Source: Paludibacter sp. UBA6032
Lineage (GTDB): Bacteria > Bacteroidota > Bacteroidia > Bacteroidales > Paludibacteraceae
Length of the DNA: 64,000 nt
Direction: 5' to 3'
Assembly (NCBI GenBank): GCA_002427885.1
Contig: DIZI01000027.1
Span: 38,960 to 102,959 of the forward strand
Numbering within the stretch: position 1 is the first letter of the stretch; each line of letters starts with the position of its first letter. A program made the position numbers and the translations under genes. Below the pieces are notes generated by a model. It did no database searches. It worked only from the letters and a program-made list of their open reading frames with translations, and was not told the origin of the DNA. Shown here in pieces: positions 35,305 through 43,547 of this stretch.

Positions 35305-36573
35305 TTATATCATATCAAATCCAGTATAAGGAATCAGCGCTTTCGGAATGCGGATGCCTTCAGGTGTCTGATTATTCTCGAGTAAAGCCGCAACAATGCG
35401 GGGTAAAGCCATTGCACTACCGTTCAGAGTATGAGCAAGTTGTGTTTTTTTGTCGGCAGTTCTGAAACGGCATTTCAGGCGGTTAGCCTGATAGCTTTCG
35501 AAGTTTGAAACTGAACTGACTTCCAACCAGCGTTCCTGAGCAGCAGAAAAGACTTCGAAATCGAATGTCAAGGCAGATGTGAAACTCATGTCGCCTGCAC
35601 AAAGACGGAGAATACGCCAGGGTAATTCCAGCTTTTCGACCAGTGTTTGTACATAATTCACCATTTGGTCGAGTGTTTCATATGATTTATCCGGATGTTG
35701 AATTTGTACGATTTCCACTTTATCAAATTGGTGCAAGCGGTTCAATCCACGTACATCTTTGCCGTATGAACCGGCTTCGCGACGAAAACAAGCGGAATAG
35801 GCCGTATTTTTGATGGGCAATTCGTTTTCATTCAGAACGACATCGCGGTAAATATTGGTTACCGGAACTTCAGCAGTAGGAATTAAATACAAATCATCCA
35901 AATCGCAGTGATACATTTGACCTTCTTTGTCCGGTAATTGTCCTGTTCCATAGCCCGATGCTGCATTAACCACATAAGGTGGCTGAACCTCCAGATAACC
36001 TGCTGCCGTTGCATTATCGAGGAAGAAGTTGATTAAAGCACGTTGCAGACGGGCACCTTTTCCTTTGTAAACAGGAAATCCTGCACCCGATATTTTTACA
36101 CCCAATTCAAAATCAATCAAATCGTATTTCTTTGCCAGGTCCCAGTGAGGAACTGCATCGGCACCTAAAGTTGGCATAATTCCGCCTGAACGTTCCACCA
36201 GATTATCCTCAGGCGTTTTTCCTTCCGGAACACTGGCGTGAGGTAAGTTCGGAATTTGAACCAATAATTCATTCAGCTTTTGCTCGGCTGCACTTTGTTG
36301 ATCTGCCAGATTTTTGATTGATTCCTTTAATTCTACTGTCTTTTCTTTTGCCTGAGTGGCTTCGGTTTGTTTGCCTTGTTTCATTAGCAACCCGATTTCC
36401 TTCGACAAATTGTTTAGTTCGGCTGATGCCGTATCCACCTGTACCTGGCTTGCTTTACGCAATCCGTCCAATTCAACAACCTGAGCAATAATTTGGACAC
36501 CATCGAAATGTTTTTTTGCCAAACGGGCAATTACTTCGTCGGTGTTTTCTGTAATATATTTGAGTGTCAGCAT
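35305..36573 (-). CDS. serS: serine--tRNA ligase
   Basis: A 422-residue class II aminoacyl-tRNA synthetase that charges tRNA-Ser. Residues about 1-110 form the long antiparallel coiled-coil arm that grips the tRNA variable arm (many KE-rich heptads). Class II motif 2 is visible in YSACFRREAGSYGKDVRGLNRLHQF and motif 3 in LNGSAMALPRIVAALLEN. Length is standard. It is followed by its own terminator and preceded by a small palindromic repeat and the rpmA terminator, so it is a single-gene unit. Confidence 0.97.
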   Translation of the reverse strand: MLTLKYITENTDEVIARLAKKHFDGVQIIAQVVELDGLRKASQVQVDTASAELNNLSKEIGLLMKQGKQTEATQAKEKTVELKESIKNLADQQSAAEQKLNELLVQIPNLPHASVPEGKTPEDNLVERSGGIMPTLGADAVPHWDLAKKYDLIDFELGVKISGAGFPVYKGKGARLQRALINFFLDNATAAGYLEVQPPYVVNAASGYGTGQLPDKEGQMYHCDLDDLYLIPTAEVPVTNIYRDVVLNENELPIKNTAYSACFRREAGSYGKDVRGLNRLHQFDKVEIVQIQHPDKSYETLDQMVNYVQTLVEKLELPWRILRLCAGDMSFTSALTFDFEVFSAAQERWLEVSSVSNFESYQANRLKCRFRTADKKTQLAHTLNGSAMALPRIVAALLENNQTPEGIRIPKALIPYTGFDMI

Positions 36574-36599
36574 ATTTATTTACAATTTAATCATTAACT

Positions 36600-36629
36600 C
36601 CCGATAGCTATCGGGATTACAATTGTAAT
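36600..36629. repeat. double palindromic interspersed element
   Basis: CCCGATAGCTATCGGG (36600-36615) is a perfect 16-bp palindrome immediately followed by ATTACAATTGTAAT (36616-36629), a perfect 14-bp palindrome. A diverged copy with the same order lies at 48806-48831. Palindromes of the CCCGATAGCTATCGGG kind are, to my knowledge, frequent interspersed sequences in Bacteroidetes genomes. It lies in the leader of serS. Confidence 0.7.
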
Positions 36630-36668
36630 GATTGTCTTGATTCTAATGTCTTGGTTCTTTTGTCTAAT

Positions 36669-36718
36669 AAAAAAAAATCTCCCGCAATTTTACACTACGG
36701 TAAAACAACAGGAGATTT
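36669..36718 (-). terminator. terminator of the rplU-rpmA operon
   Basis: On the minus strand AAATCTCC pairs with GGGAGATTT and an inner GTTTTAC pairs with GTAAAAT-like sequence around a CGTA loop; nine T residues follow. It begins 26 bases after the rpmA stop. Confidence 0.82.
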
Positions 36719-36743
36719 GTGTGTGATGCGAATCGACTAATGT

Positions 36744-37013
36744 TTAGTTAGCAGCTACTTCGATAGGTTTAATAGATACAAAAGATTTGTTATCTTTCTT
36801 TTTTCTGAATTCTACAACTCCGTCGATTAAAGCAAACAAAGTGTGGTCTTTACCCATACCGATGTTTTGACCAATGTGATGTACTGTTCCGCGTTGACGA
36901 ACTATGATGTTACCTGCTTTTGCAAATTGTCCACCGTAAATCTTAACGCCTAAACGTTTGCTTTCCGATTCACGACCGTTTCTTGAGCTACCAGCCCCTT
37001 TTTTATGTGCCAT
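36744..37013 (-). CDS. rpmA: large-subunit ribosomal protein bL27
   Basis: An 89-residue ribosomal protein with the characteristic N-terminus MAHKKGAGSSRNGRES, which reaches the peptidyl-transferase centre, and VRQRGTVHHIGQNIGMGKDHTLFA in the globular part. It has no cleavable N-terminal extension of the kind found in Firmicutes. It follows rplU by 20 bases in the usual rplU-rpmA order and ends at a terminator. Confidence 0.98.
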   Translation of the reverse strand: MAHKKGAGSSRNGRESESKRLGVKIYGGQFAKAGNIIVRQRGTVHHIGQNIGMGKDHTLFALIDGVVEFRKKKDNKSFVSIKPIEVAAN

Positions 37014-37033
37014 TTTCTTTTAATTTTATCGGT

Positions 37034-37351
37034 TTAAGCTACAATAATTTCTTTGATTGATAATTCTGTAAAGTCCTGACGGTGACCGTTACGTTTACGG
37101 TATCCTTTACGACGTTTTTTGTGGAAAACGATTACTTTTTCGCCACGGACATGTGATAAAACTTCACAAACAATTTTTGCACCTACAACTACCGGAGCAC
37201 CTACTGTAACTGCACCTTCGTTGTCGATCAATAATACTTTGTCAAATTCAACTTCCGAGCCTCTTTCGGCTTCTGCCATACGATGGATATACAGTCTTTT
37301 TCCGGCTTCCACCTTGAACTGTTGTCCCAAAATTTCTACGATTGCGTACAT
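37034..37351 (-). CDS. rplU: large-subunit ribosomal protein bL21
   Basis: A 105-residue ribosomal protein with the N-terminal MYAIVEILGQQFKVEAG and the C-terminal HKKRRKGYRKRNGHRQDFT that binds 23S rRNA. It is the first gene of the rplU-rpmA operon. A good promoter match lies at 37434-37464, leaving a leader of about 76 bases, within which ACATC and GATGT can pair; no known autoregulatory element is recognised. Confidence 0.98.
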   Translation of the reverse strand: MYAIVEILGQQFKVEAGKRLYIHRMAEAERGSEVEFDKVLLIDNEGAVTVGAPVVVGAKIVCEVLSHVRGEKVIVFHKKRRKGYRKRNGHRQDFTELSIKEIIVA

Positions 37352-37433
37352 TTTTTAAATGACTTTTCTGATTACATCGGGAAGGTGAGATGTTTATACA
37401 GTGCTGCTTTTATACCTTATCCGAAACGAGCTG

Positions 37434-37464
37434 CAAAATTACACATTTATTTTTAATCTGCAAG
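37434..37464 (-). promoter_or_regulatory. promoter of the rplU-rpmA operon
   Basis: Minus strand: CTTG (37464-37461), 19 bases, TAATTTTG (37441-37434), an exact TAnnTTTG with ideal spacing. Predicted start near 37427. Confidence 0.6.
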
Positions 37465-37521
37465 GCTTTAGCTGTATTTTTTATTCCGGACCTTAAAAGG
37501 GCAGGACCTAAGCATGTTGGA

Positions 37522-38454
37522 TTAAATTTTGTAGTCCGCATGAACAACTTCTCTTATTCCATCCCAATAAGAAGTTGGTTGGAATTTGAACTTCTTCTCA
37601 AATTTTGAACTGTTGAAATCATAGTCCCTATCGTACTGATAAAGCATTTCTACCATTTCTTTCATTATCGGCATAAACCATCCCATGATGCTAACCAGAA
37701 ATTTGGGAGCAACCTGATACCTGGGTTTTACATCCAGTTCCTTTGCAATTTTTTCTATCCATTCTTTACCTGTGTAGGGATTCGATGCGGTTGGTAAATG
37801 CCACACCTGATTGAAGGCATCCGCTGTATTCCCTAACAGAGCCGTTGCTTTAGCAGCATCCGGAGTATAAGTAAACGAATGTTTAAAGTTTGCAGACATC
37901 ATCCAGTTTGCAGCTTTCCCTTTCGACAAAGGTTTAAAAACCATCTCGTTAAGCATGCTGGTATTTTTGATTCCAGGGCCATAGAAATCGGCTGAGCGGG
38001 CTATAAGAGCTGTGAGGTTACCTTTTTTGACTTCATCCAAAATCATGTTGGCAATTTTTGCCCGCACTTTACCCTTTTCACTCGATGGATTAACCGGTGT
38101 TTCTTCATTCATGCCATCCAAATAGCCGGGATCGTACATGTAGATATTATCGAAGAAAACCAGTTTGACATTCGATTCCATGCAGGCTGAAATGACATTG
38201 CGCATTATTCTGGGCCAGTTTTGATCCCATAATTTTGCACTGTATTGAATTCCGGCTGTCAGATATACCACCGATGAACCAGCTACAGCTTTTCGAACAT
38301 CGGCAATTTCCAATAAATCAGCCGATATAAGTTCATCTGTTTCGTTTACTTTTTTAGGATTTCTGCTTACAAGCCGGATTTCACTTGTGTATTCTTTTAA
38401 TGATTTTGCTAACTCAAAACCAATAGCACCACCTGAACCTAATATTGTTTGCAT
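37522..38454 (-). CDS. NAD(P)-dependent epimerase/reductase of the extended SDR type
   Basis: A 310-residue Rossmann-fold protein. The nucleotide-binding loop is at the extreme N-terminus (MQTILGSGGAIG), so the first strand is short. The strand VVYLTAGIQYSAKLWD, the likely catalytic ...SSEKGKVRAKI region (the usual YxxxK tyrosine seems replaced, with K retained) and FYGPGI near residue 158 follow the atypical/extended SDR pattern. It is the last of the yceI-ygiD-epimerase series on the minus strand. Substrate unknown; quinone or sugar-nucleotide substrates are both possible. Confidence 0.8.
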   Translation of the reverse strand: MQTILGSGGAIGFELAKSLKEYTSEIRLVSRNPKKVNETDELISADLLEIADVRKAVAGSSVVYLTAGIQYSAKLWDQNWPRIMRNVISACMESNVKLVFFDNIYMYDPGYLDGMNEETPVNPSSEKGKVRAKIANMILDEVKKGNLTALIARSADFYGPGIKNTSMLNEMVFKPLSKGKAANWMMSANFKHSFTYTPDAAKATALLGNTADAFNQVWHLPTASNPYTGKEWIEKIAKELDVKPRYQVAPKFLVSIMGWFMPIMKEMVEMLYQYDRDYDFNSSKFEKKFKFQPTSYWDGIREVVHADYKI

Positions 38455-38544
38455 AATCTAAAAGTTAATTGATATATTGATATGTTTTACATGAAATCAT
38501 ATAGACTTTTAAAACAGAATGAAGGAAAATATTGTTCAAACGGC

Positions 38545-39363
38545 TTAACCGATTTTTAGTGAAGTCATGGTTAATGATCCCATCACCGCTTTATCGTTGA
38601 AAAATGATAGCTCTTCATTTCCGTTTTTCAATGCCAGAGCGTAAAGCAGAGGTAAATAATGATCCGGAGTCGGAACAGCCATTTGGACTTCTTTTCCAAG
38701 TAACGGGTAATTAATCAACTCTTGATGTCTGTTTTCGAAGATGAGTTTTTTGATGATTTCGTTTGCTTCAAATGCCCAGTCGAAACCATATTCGTCTTCG
38801 TCTGCTTTATCCCAGGCTACTCTCCGCAAATTATGAACAATATTACCACTGCCGACAATCAGAATTCCTTTTTCTCTGAATGATGCCAGTTCTTTTGCCA
38901 GTTCATAATGTTGCTTCGGTGTTTTGTTATAATCCAGACTCATTTCAATTACCGGAACGTTAGCTTTGGGGTACATGTGTTTCAGAAAACTCCATGCACC
39001 GTGATCCAGTCCCCATTTTTCATCAGGAAGTACCGTTGAGCCGGAAATAGTTTTGATGGCTTCTTTTGCTAATTCAGGACTTCCGGGTGCAGGGTATTTA
39101 ACTTCATACAATTCCCGTGAAAATCCCCCGAAGTCATGAATAGTTGGAGGGTTGGGTAATGCAGTCACCTGCGTTCCTCTTGTTTCCCAATGGGCAGATA
39201 TACAGATAATTGCTTTTGGTTTCGCTAAAGATTCGCCGAGCTTCTTCCATACCTGTACAAATTCGTTCTCTTCTATGGCATTCATCGGACTACCATGACC
39301 AACAAACAGCACAGGCATACGATCTGTGCTGTTGTTGGAATTAGTTGAATTATTCAGATTCAT
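38545..39363 (-). CDS. ygiD: LigB-type extradiol dioxygenase (4,5-DOPA dioxygenase-like)
   Basis: A 272-residue cytosolic enzyme of the class III extradiol dioxygenase family. Metal-ligand motifs are visible: FVGHGSPMNAIE near residue 20, CISAHWETRG near 56, the active-site WGLDHGAWSFLKHMYP near 121, and GSGNIVHNLR near 172. E. coli YgiD cleaves the ring of DOPA; the family usually uses non-haem Fe(II) or Zn. It lies 48 bases downstream of yceI in a probable operon. An oxygen-using enzyme in what looks like a fermentative bacterium may serve in detoxifying catechols or under microaerobic conditions. Confidence 0.88.
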   Translation of the reverse strand: MNLNNSTNSNNSTDRMPVLFVGHGSPMNAIEENEFVQVWKKLGESLAKPKAIICISAHWETRGTQVTALPNPPTIHDFGGFSRELYEVKYPAPGSPELAKEAIKTISGSTVLPDEKWGLDHGAWSFLKHMYPKANVPVIEMSLDYNKTPKQHYELAKELASFREKGILIVGSGNIVHNLRRVAWDKADEDEYGFDWAFEANEIIKKLIFENRHQELINYPLLGKEVQMAVPTPDHYLPLLYALALKNGNEELSFFNDKAVMGSLTMTSLKIG

Positions 39364-39411
39364 TTTGTTTCATTTTTTTGAATCAATGAGTTAAGTTGTA
39401 TAATGTGTGTT

Positions 39412-39957
39412 TTAGCTCATGGCAAACTCAACATCACACATTATTTTAATTTTTTCACCGACCAATACACCACCGGCTTCCAATGCTGCATTCCAACCCA
39501 TTCCCCAATCTTTACGATTAATTTCTCCGGTAACTGAATAACCTGCTTTTTTATTTCCCCATGGATCGGTCATGATACCACCATATTCTACCGAAAGAGA
39601 AACCGGTTTTGTAATTCCTTTAATTGTCAGATTGCCTGTTAGTTCAAAAATATCTTCATCTTTTGGAGTCATACCTTTACCTTCAAATTCGATTTTAGGG
39701 AAATTTTCCACATCAAAGAAATCGGGACTTTTTAAATGTGCATCTCTGTCTGCTGCCTCCGTGTCGATAGAAGCTGCGTTTATTGACACATTGATAACTG
39801 CTGTCGAGAAATCGTTTTCAACCATGCTGGCTTTTCCTTCAAATTCTTTGAAACTTCCCAATACATTCGAGATCATAAGGTGTTTTACCTTAAATTGGAT
39901 TTTGCTGTGGGATGGATCAATAACTCCTTGAACTAATGTTGTTTCTGTTGCATTCAT
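39412..39957 (-). CDS. cytosolic YceI-family protein
   Basis: A 181-residue YceI protein beginning directly with the domain (VIDPSHSKIQFKVKHLMIS); no signal peptide, unlike the exported paralogue at 14291. Central motif RDAHLKSPDFFDVENFPKI and LTGNLTIKGITKPV are conserved. YceI folds as a lipocalin-like barrel binding isoprenoid quinone-type or amide lipids. It is the first gene of a group with ygiD and an SDR protein, with a dyad and a TATCTTTG element just upstream and an AraC regulator next to that. A quinone or catechol stress theme would link the three, as inference. Confidence 0.92.
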   Translation of the reverse strand: MNATETTLVQGVIDPSHSKIQFKVKHLMISNVLGSFKEFEGKASMVENDFSTAVINVSINAASIDTEAADRDAHLKSPDFFDVENFPKIEFEGKGMTPKDEDIFELTGNLTIKGITKPVSLSVEYGGIMTDPWGNKKAGYSVTGEINRKDWGMGWNAALEAGGVLVGEKIKIMCDVEFAMS

Positions 39958-40010
39958 ACTGTTTAATTTTTTATAAGTTTGAATAAAAATTTGTTTCGAT
40001 TATTATGATG

Positions 40011-40041
40011 CAAAGATACACTCACTCCAAAGGCAAGGAGT
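40011..40041 (-). promoter_or_regulatory. candidate promoter with overlapping dyad, yceI-ygiD operon
   Basis: TATCTTTG (minus strand, 40018-40011) matches TAnnTTTG. Just upstream is a dyad ACTCC-8 bases-GGAGT (40024-40041) covering the -20 to -37 region where the -33 element belongs. A regulator bound there would control yceI. The 8-base spaced ACTCC/GGAGT form is similar to MerR-type operators; AraC is the only regulator encoded nearby. Confidence 0.5.
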
Positions 40042-40069
40042 TACACTTTTTTGAAAAAGGGTGGTACTT

Positions 40070-40891
40070 TTAGGAAATTATTGCTCGCGACATTTCGCGA
40101 AAATCACTTGGAGTGACTGATAATTTATTGCGAAAGACGCGTGTAAAGTATGATTTTTCGTTGTAACCCAACTCATAACCTATTTCGGAAACCGATTTGT
40201 CTGTATGAATTAAAAGATTTTTGGCTTCGATGAGTTTACGGGTTTCGATGATTTCGGTAACACTTTTCTGAAAGTTATTTTTACAGATAATATTCAAATT
40301 CCGTTCCGACATATTCATTTTCTCCGCGTAGAATGCAACACCTTCATCGCGACGGAAATTTTGTTCCAGAATTCTCAGAAAATTGTTGAATGTCGTAATC
40401 TGATTATTTTTCAATGTCGTTTCTACCGGAATATTCCGGTTCCGTTCACTTTCAATCATGGAAATCAACCCGGCTGTAAGATGACGAATGGTAGTATAAT
40501 CAGGATTCTCCTGACTGTATTCCGTGTTAATAATTTGGCAAAGACCTGTAAATCTTTGCATACAACCGGTTGGTGCAATAGGAATATCAGTTGTAGACAT
40601 GAAATTGGAATAAAAATTTAGTTTAGAGTCAGGAATGAATTCATTTTGATAATTGATTATCCAACCACGCAAATCATTGTGGATAACTACCTTGTGCATT
40701 TTACCCAGAGAGACATAGCTCACAAAGGGAGCAGCAATAACTTCAGCCTGAAAGTCGATATAATGTTCCAGACTACCCTCGGTGACAATAATCAGTTCTT
40801 CAAAATCATGAAAATGAGGACCTTCAGATTTGTCATGTATAGTCTCTACTAATTCTTTGGTTATTTCGAAAATATGAAATAGTTTTTCCAT
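40070..40891 (-). CDS. AraC-family transcriptional regulator
   Basis: A 273-residue protein: N-terminal cupin-like ligand-binding region (about 15-130, with HFHDFEELIIVTEGS-type strand) and a C-terminal double helix-turn-helix (about 170-268), ending in the family signature VSEIGYELGYNEKSYFTRVFRN followed by TPSDFRE. It is encoded directly upstream of the yceI-ygiD-epimerase group on the same strand, 112 bases away, and probably activates it in response to a small molecule. Cognate AraC sites would be expected as direct repeats; none is obvious, whereas a dyad is. Confidence 0.92.
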   Translation of the reverse strand: MEKLFHIFEITKELVETIHDKSEGPHFHDFEELIIVTEGSLEHYIDFQAEVIAAPFVSYVSLGKMHKVVIHNDLRGWIINYQNEFIPDSKLNFYSNFMSTTDIPIAPTGCMQRFTGLCQIINTEYSQENPDYTTIRHLTAGLISMIESERNRNIPVETTLKNNQITTFNNFLRILEQNFRRDEGVAFYAEKMNMSERNLNIICKNNFQKSVTEIIETRKLIEAKNLLIHTDKSVSEIGYELGYNEKSYFTRVFRNKLSVTPSDFREMSRAIIS

Positions 40892-41022
40892 GCTAAAATA
40901 TTATGAATACCTTTAATTGCGAAAAGTATTATGCGAACTTAAACGTCGTATTTTTTTGATTAATATAAAAAAATAAACTCCAGCGACAAGAGTTTATTTT
41001 AATTGTGAATCAGGATTTCTGT

Positions 41023-41583
41023 TTATTTCTCACTTAACTTTTTCAGTTTCATAAGTCCGTTATTCCAATCTTTACCCATCGATTTCTCCATGTTCATAAA
41101 AAGGTTCATTATATTGAACGGATATGGCATCTTGCCGGTCATGCCCCAGGTTACGTTTGTTGCCGTTCCAACAGTTCTCAGTTTAACATAAGCGTTTCCT
41201 TGGCTTTCATGAGGTTTTAAAAAGTTTAACTCTGTTTCAAATAGAGTTGGTTTCTCAATATTCTTAATAACTTGGTTTCCAACACCGACGCCTTCCACAT
41301 CGCTTACCCAGCTTTGTTTGGCACCAATTGTTCCATCTATTCCTGACATTTCTTTTTTCATATTAGGATCATGGTCATTCCAGGGACTCCATTTATCCAA
41401 AGCAGCCAGACTGTTTGTGTTCTCCCAAACACTATCAATAGGAGCATAGATGGTGATTGATTTTTCGTAAGTAAAATCCTTTGAGACAAATAGTGCAACA
41501 ATGAGAAGTACTGCAATAACTGCCAACAGACCGATACCAATAAATTTTAATGCTTTCATATTATTCTCTGTTTTATTTATCAT
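41023..41583 (-). CDS. membrane-anchored SRPBCC (START-like) protein
   Basis: A protein of up to 186 residues with one N-terminal helix (FIGIGLLAVIAVLLIVALFV) and a polyketide-cyclase/START-like fold after it (YEKSITIYAPIDSVWENTNSLAALDKWSPW). Such domains bind hydrophobic ligands in a deep cavity. The start may be ATG 41583 or ATG 41559 (which begins MKALKF and has the more A-rich upstream sequence). It stands alone, with AT-rich gaps on both sides. Ligand and role unknown; the membrane anchor suggests action at the periplasmic or cytosolic membrane face. Confidence 0.85.
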   Translation of the reverse strand: MINKTENNMKALKFIGIGLLAVIAVLLIVALFVSKDFTYEKSITIYAPIDSVWENTNSLAALDKWSPWNDHDPNMKKEMSGIDGTIGAKQSWVSDVEGVGVGNQVIKNIEKPTLFETELNFLKPHESQGNAYVKLRTVGTATNVTWGMTGKMPYPFNIMNLFMNMEKSMGKDWNNGLMKLKKLSEK

Positions 41584-41742
41584 TAATACTACTTAAAGTT
41601 TGGGAAGTTGAATATTCCTCATTTTTTTAGAACGTTTATCACTGAAAAATTGTTGAGCTATTTTTATATTTCTTTTCAAACTTGTTGTATGAAAAAACAT
41701 TCTATGAATAAGAACGATAAAAGGCCCTGAATAGTACTTAAC

Positions 41743-41779
41743 AAAAAACCTCCCCAAGCCAATAAGGGTTGGAGAGGTT
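41743..41779 (-). terminator. rho-independent terminator of the MFS gene
   Basis: Minus strand stem AACCTCTCCAA-CC with GG-CTTGGGGAGGTT (two imperfect positions) around a 6-base loop, followed by six T residues; 27 bases past the stop at 41806. Confidence 0.8.
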
Positions 41780-41805
41780 CAGATATTTTCAGGGTGGTGG
41801 TATAC

Positions 41806-43212
41806 TTATTTTTCTACATTTGGTTTTTCCAAACCGTATCCTTTCTTTTTATCTTCGGCTTTCAGCAAGAAGGCGAATCCAATAGCCAGCACACCAAAAC
41901 ATGCAAAAATCAGCATAGGAATCGTGTAATTGTACTGAGTTAAATGTTGTTCCTTGCCATCAACCATACGGATAATTGTTCCGGTAATACAGTATTTATC
42001 CAATACATAACCAATCAGTAAAGGAACCAACATCAATCCCCAGTTTTGAACCCAAAAAATCATGGCATAGGCGGTTCCCAGTTTACTATGAGGAATAATT
42101 TTGGCCACTGAAGGCCACATGGCTGAAGGAACTAACGAAAATGCAATTCCAAGCAACACAACAAGACCGATGGCAATCGGGAAGCTGTTGAGTGACGGAA
42201 TAGAGAACAATAAATGTACAAATACAAGCAAAATCGATCCGAGAATCATGATGGATGCTGCTTTTCCTTTTTTATCGGAAATACCACCAAAAAGAGGTGT
42301 TAATAACAAAGCACTAAATGGCAATAAGGCAGGAATGTAACCGGCAAGACTGTCAGGGACAGTGAACTTCTGAACGATCAGGTTAGTTGCAAACTTGATA
42401 AACGGGAAAACGGCAGAATAAAACAATACACAAAGAATGGCAATATACCAAAAAGCACGGTTACTTGCAATTTCTTTTATATCAGCGAATTTGAACTCCT
42501 CTTCGGCTTCAACTCCGGCTGCTGCTTCTTCTTTATCCAATCGTTTATCTATAACAGTAAAGAATATATATACCAGCAATCCAATACACAATAATAGTAT
42601 GGATAACAAAACCGGTGCACTGACATTTTTTGTAAGATTATATAATGGAAGAGGTGTAAACATGGCTAATGCTGTACCGATACGTCCTGTAGAGGTATTT
42701 AACCCGATTGCCAACGCCATTTCTTTTCCTCTAAACCAACGAACAACTGCTTTATTAGCCGAGATACCAAACATTTCACAGCCCACGCCAAATACACCAA
42801 ACCCTAGCCCTGCAATTAATGCTGAAGTAGGTGTGTCCCCCAGAATTTGCCATGAACCGATTGACAAATGAGTTAATCCAACAACATGACCCGAAATAGC
42901 CCAATACTTTATTCCGGCACCAATCAGCATAATTCCAATGGCAAGTATACCCGTGAAGCGTGTTCCCAATTTGTCCAGAATCATTCCGCTGAAGACCAAC
43001 ATTAACAGAAATACGTTGAACCAACCGTAACCGCTGGTAAATAATCCATAATCAGTAGCCGACCAAGATAAATTTGATTGTAATTTTTGCTGTAATGGTG
43101 CCATTGCATCTGTTAAATAATACATACACATCATGGTGAATGATACCAAAATAAGCACTACCCAACGGGCTGTTTTAGATTCGCGAAGCGAAGAAGAAAT
43201 TTTCTCAGTCAT
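41806..43212 (-). CDS. MFS transporter, MFSD1-like
   Basis: A 468-residue protein with twelve predicted helices and a cytosolic mid-loop rich in Glu (AAAGVEAEEEF). The segment WFRGKEMALAIGLNTSTGRIG after helix 4 and MILDKLGTRF between helices 2 and 3 are typical of the MFS, and the former resembles eukaryotic MFSD1-type carriers, which move dipeptides. Related genes are widespread in Bacteroidales but the substrate there is not known to me. It is monocistronic: a terminator lies downstream, and a divergent gap with an inverted repeat lies upstream. Confidence 0.85.
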   Translation of the reverse strand: MTEKISSSLRESKTARWVVLILVSFTMMCMYYLTDAMAPLQQKLQSNLSWSATDYGLFTSGYGWFNVFLLMLVFSGMILDKLGTRFTGILAIGIMLIGAGIKYWAISGHVVGLTHLSIGSWQILGDTPTSALIAGLGFGVFGVGCEMFGISANKAVVRWFRGKEMALAIGLNTSTGRIGTALAMFTPLPLYNLTKNVSAPVLLSILLLCIGLLVYIFFTVIDKRLDKEEAAAGVEAEEEFKFADIKEIASNRAFWYIAILCVLFYSAVFPFIKFATNLIVQKFTVPDSLAGYIPALLPFSALLLTPLFGGISDKKGKAASIMILGSILLVFVHLLFSIPSLNSFPIAIGLVVLLGIAFSLVPSAMWPSVAKIIPHSKLGTAYAMIFWVQNWGLMLVPLLIGYVLDKYCITGTIIRMVDGKEQHLTQYNYTIPMLIFACFGVLAIGFAFLLKAEDKKKGYGLEKPNVEK

Positions 43213-43547
43213 AAACTATCTGTTATTTAATTTGTTTTCCTTATAAATCGATTAAAAATTGAAGTCCTGCGAACTGAACATTATTTATCAGTTTCGCGCA
43301 GCAGCTTTTAGTTCTGTACATATTTAATGATAATTGATTTTTCCGCCCGCAAATCTACTGAAAAAAATCATTTGTTGTGCATAACTGCCAAAATTACCGA
43401 TAAAAATACCGTTTTTTATTACGGTATTGTTTTTGATCAATCATTGCCGGAATAATTTCTTCAAATTAAATATTAATTTTTCAGCTATTATTCTCTAATC
43501 TCAATTATTTATTTCTATTTTTGTCCATAATAAAATATTAACTATAT
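43213..43547. promoter_or_regulatory. divergent promoter region of MFS gene and clpC with inverted repeat
   Basis: Minus strand TAGATTTG (43357-43350) could be the MFS -7 element. Plus strand TATTTTTG (43516-43523) is an exact -7 match 25 bases before clpC. An inverted repeat AATACCG / CGGTATT (43405-43411 and 43422-43428, 10-base centre) sits between them, with an extra TACCG at 43395; it may be an operator. No CtsR-like or CIRCE heat-shock element was seen before clpC. Confidence 0.45.
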
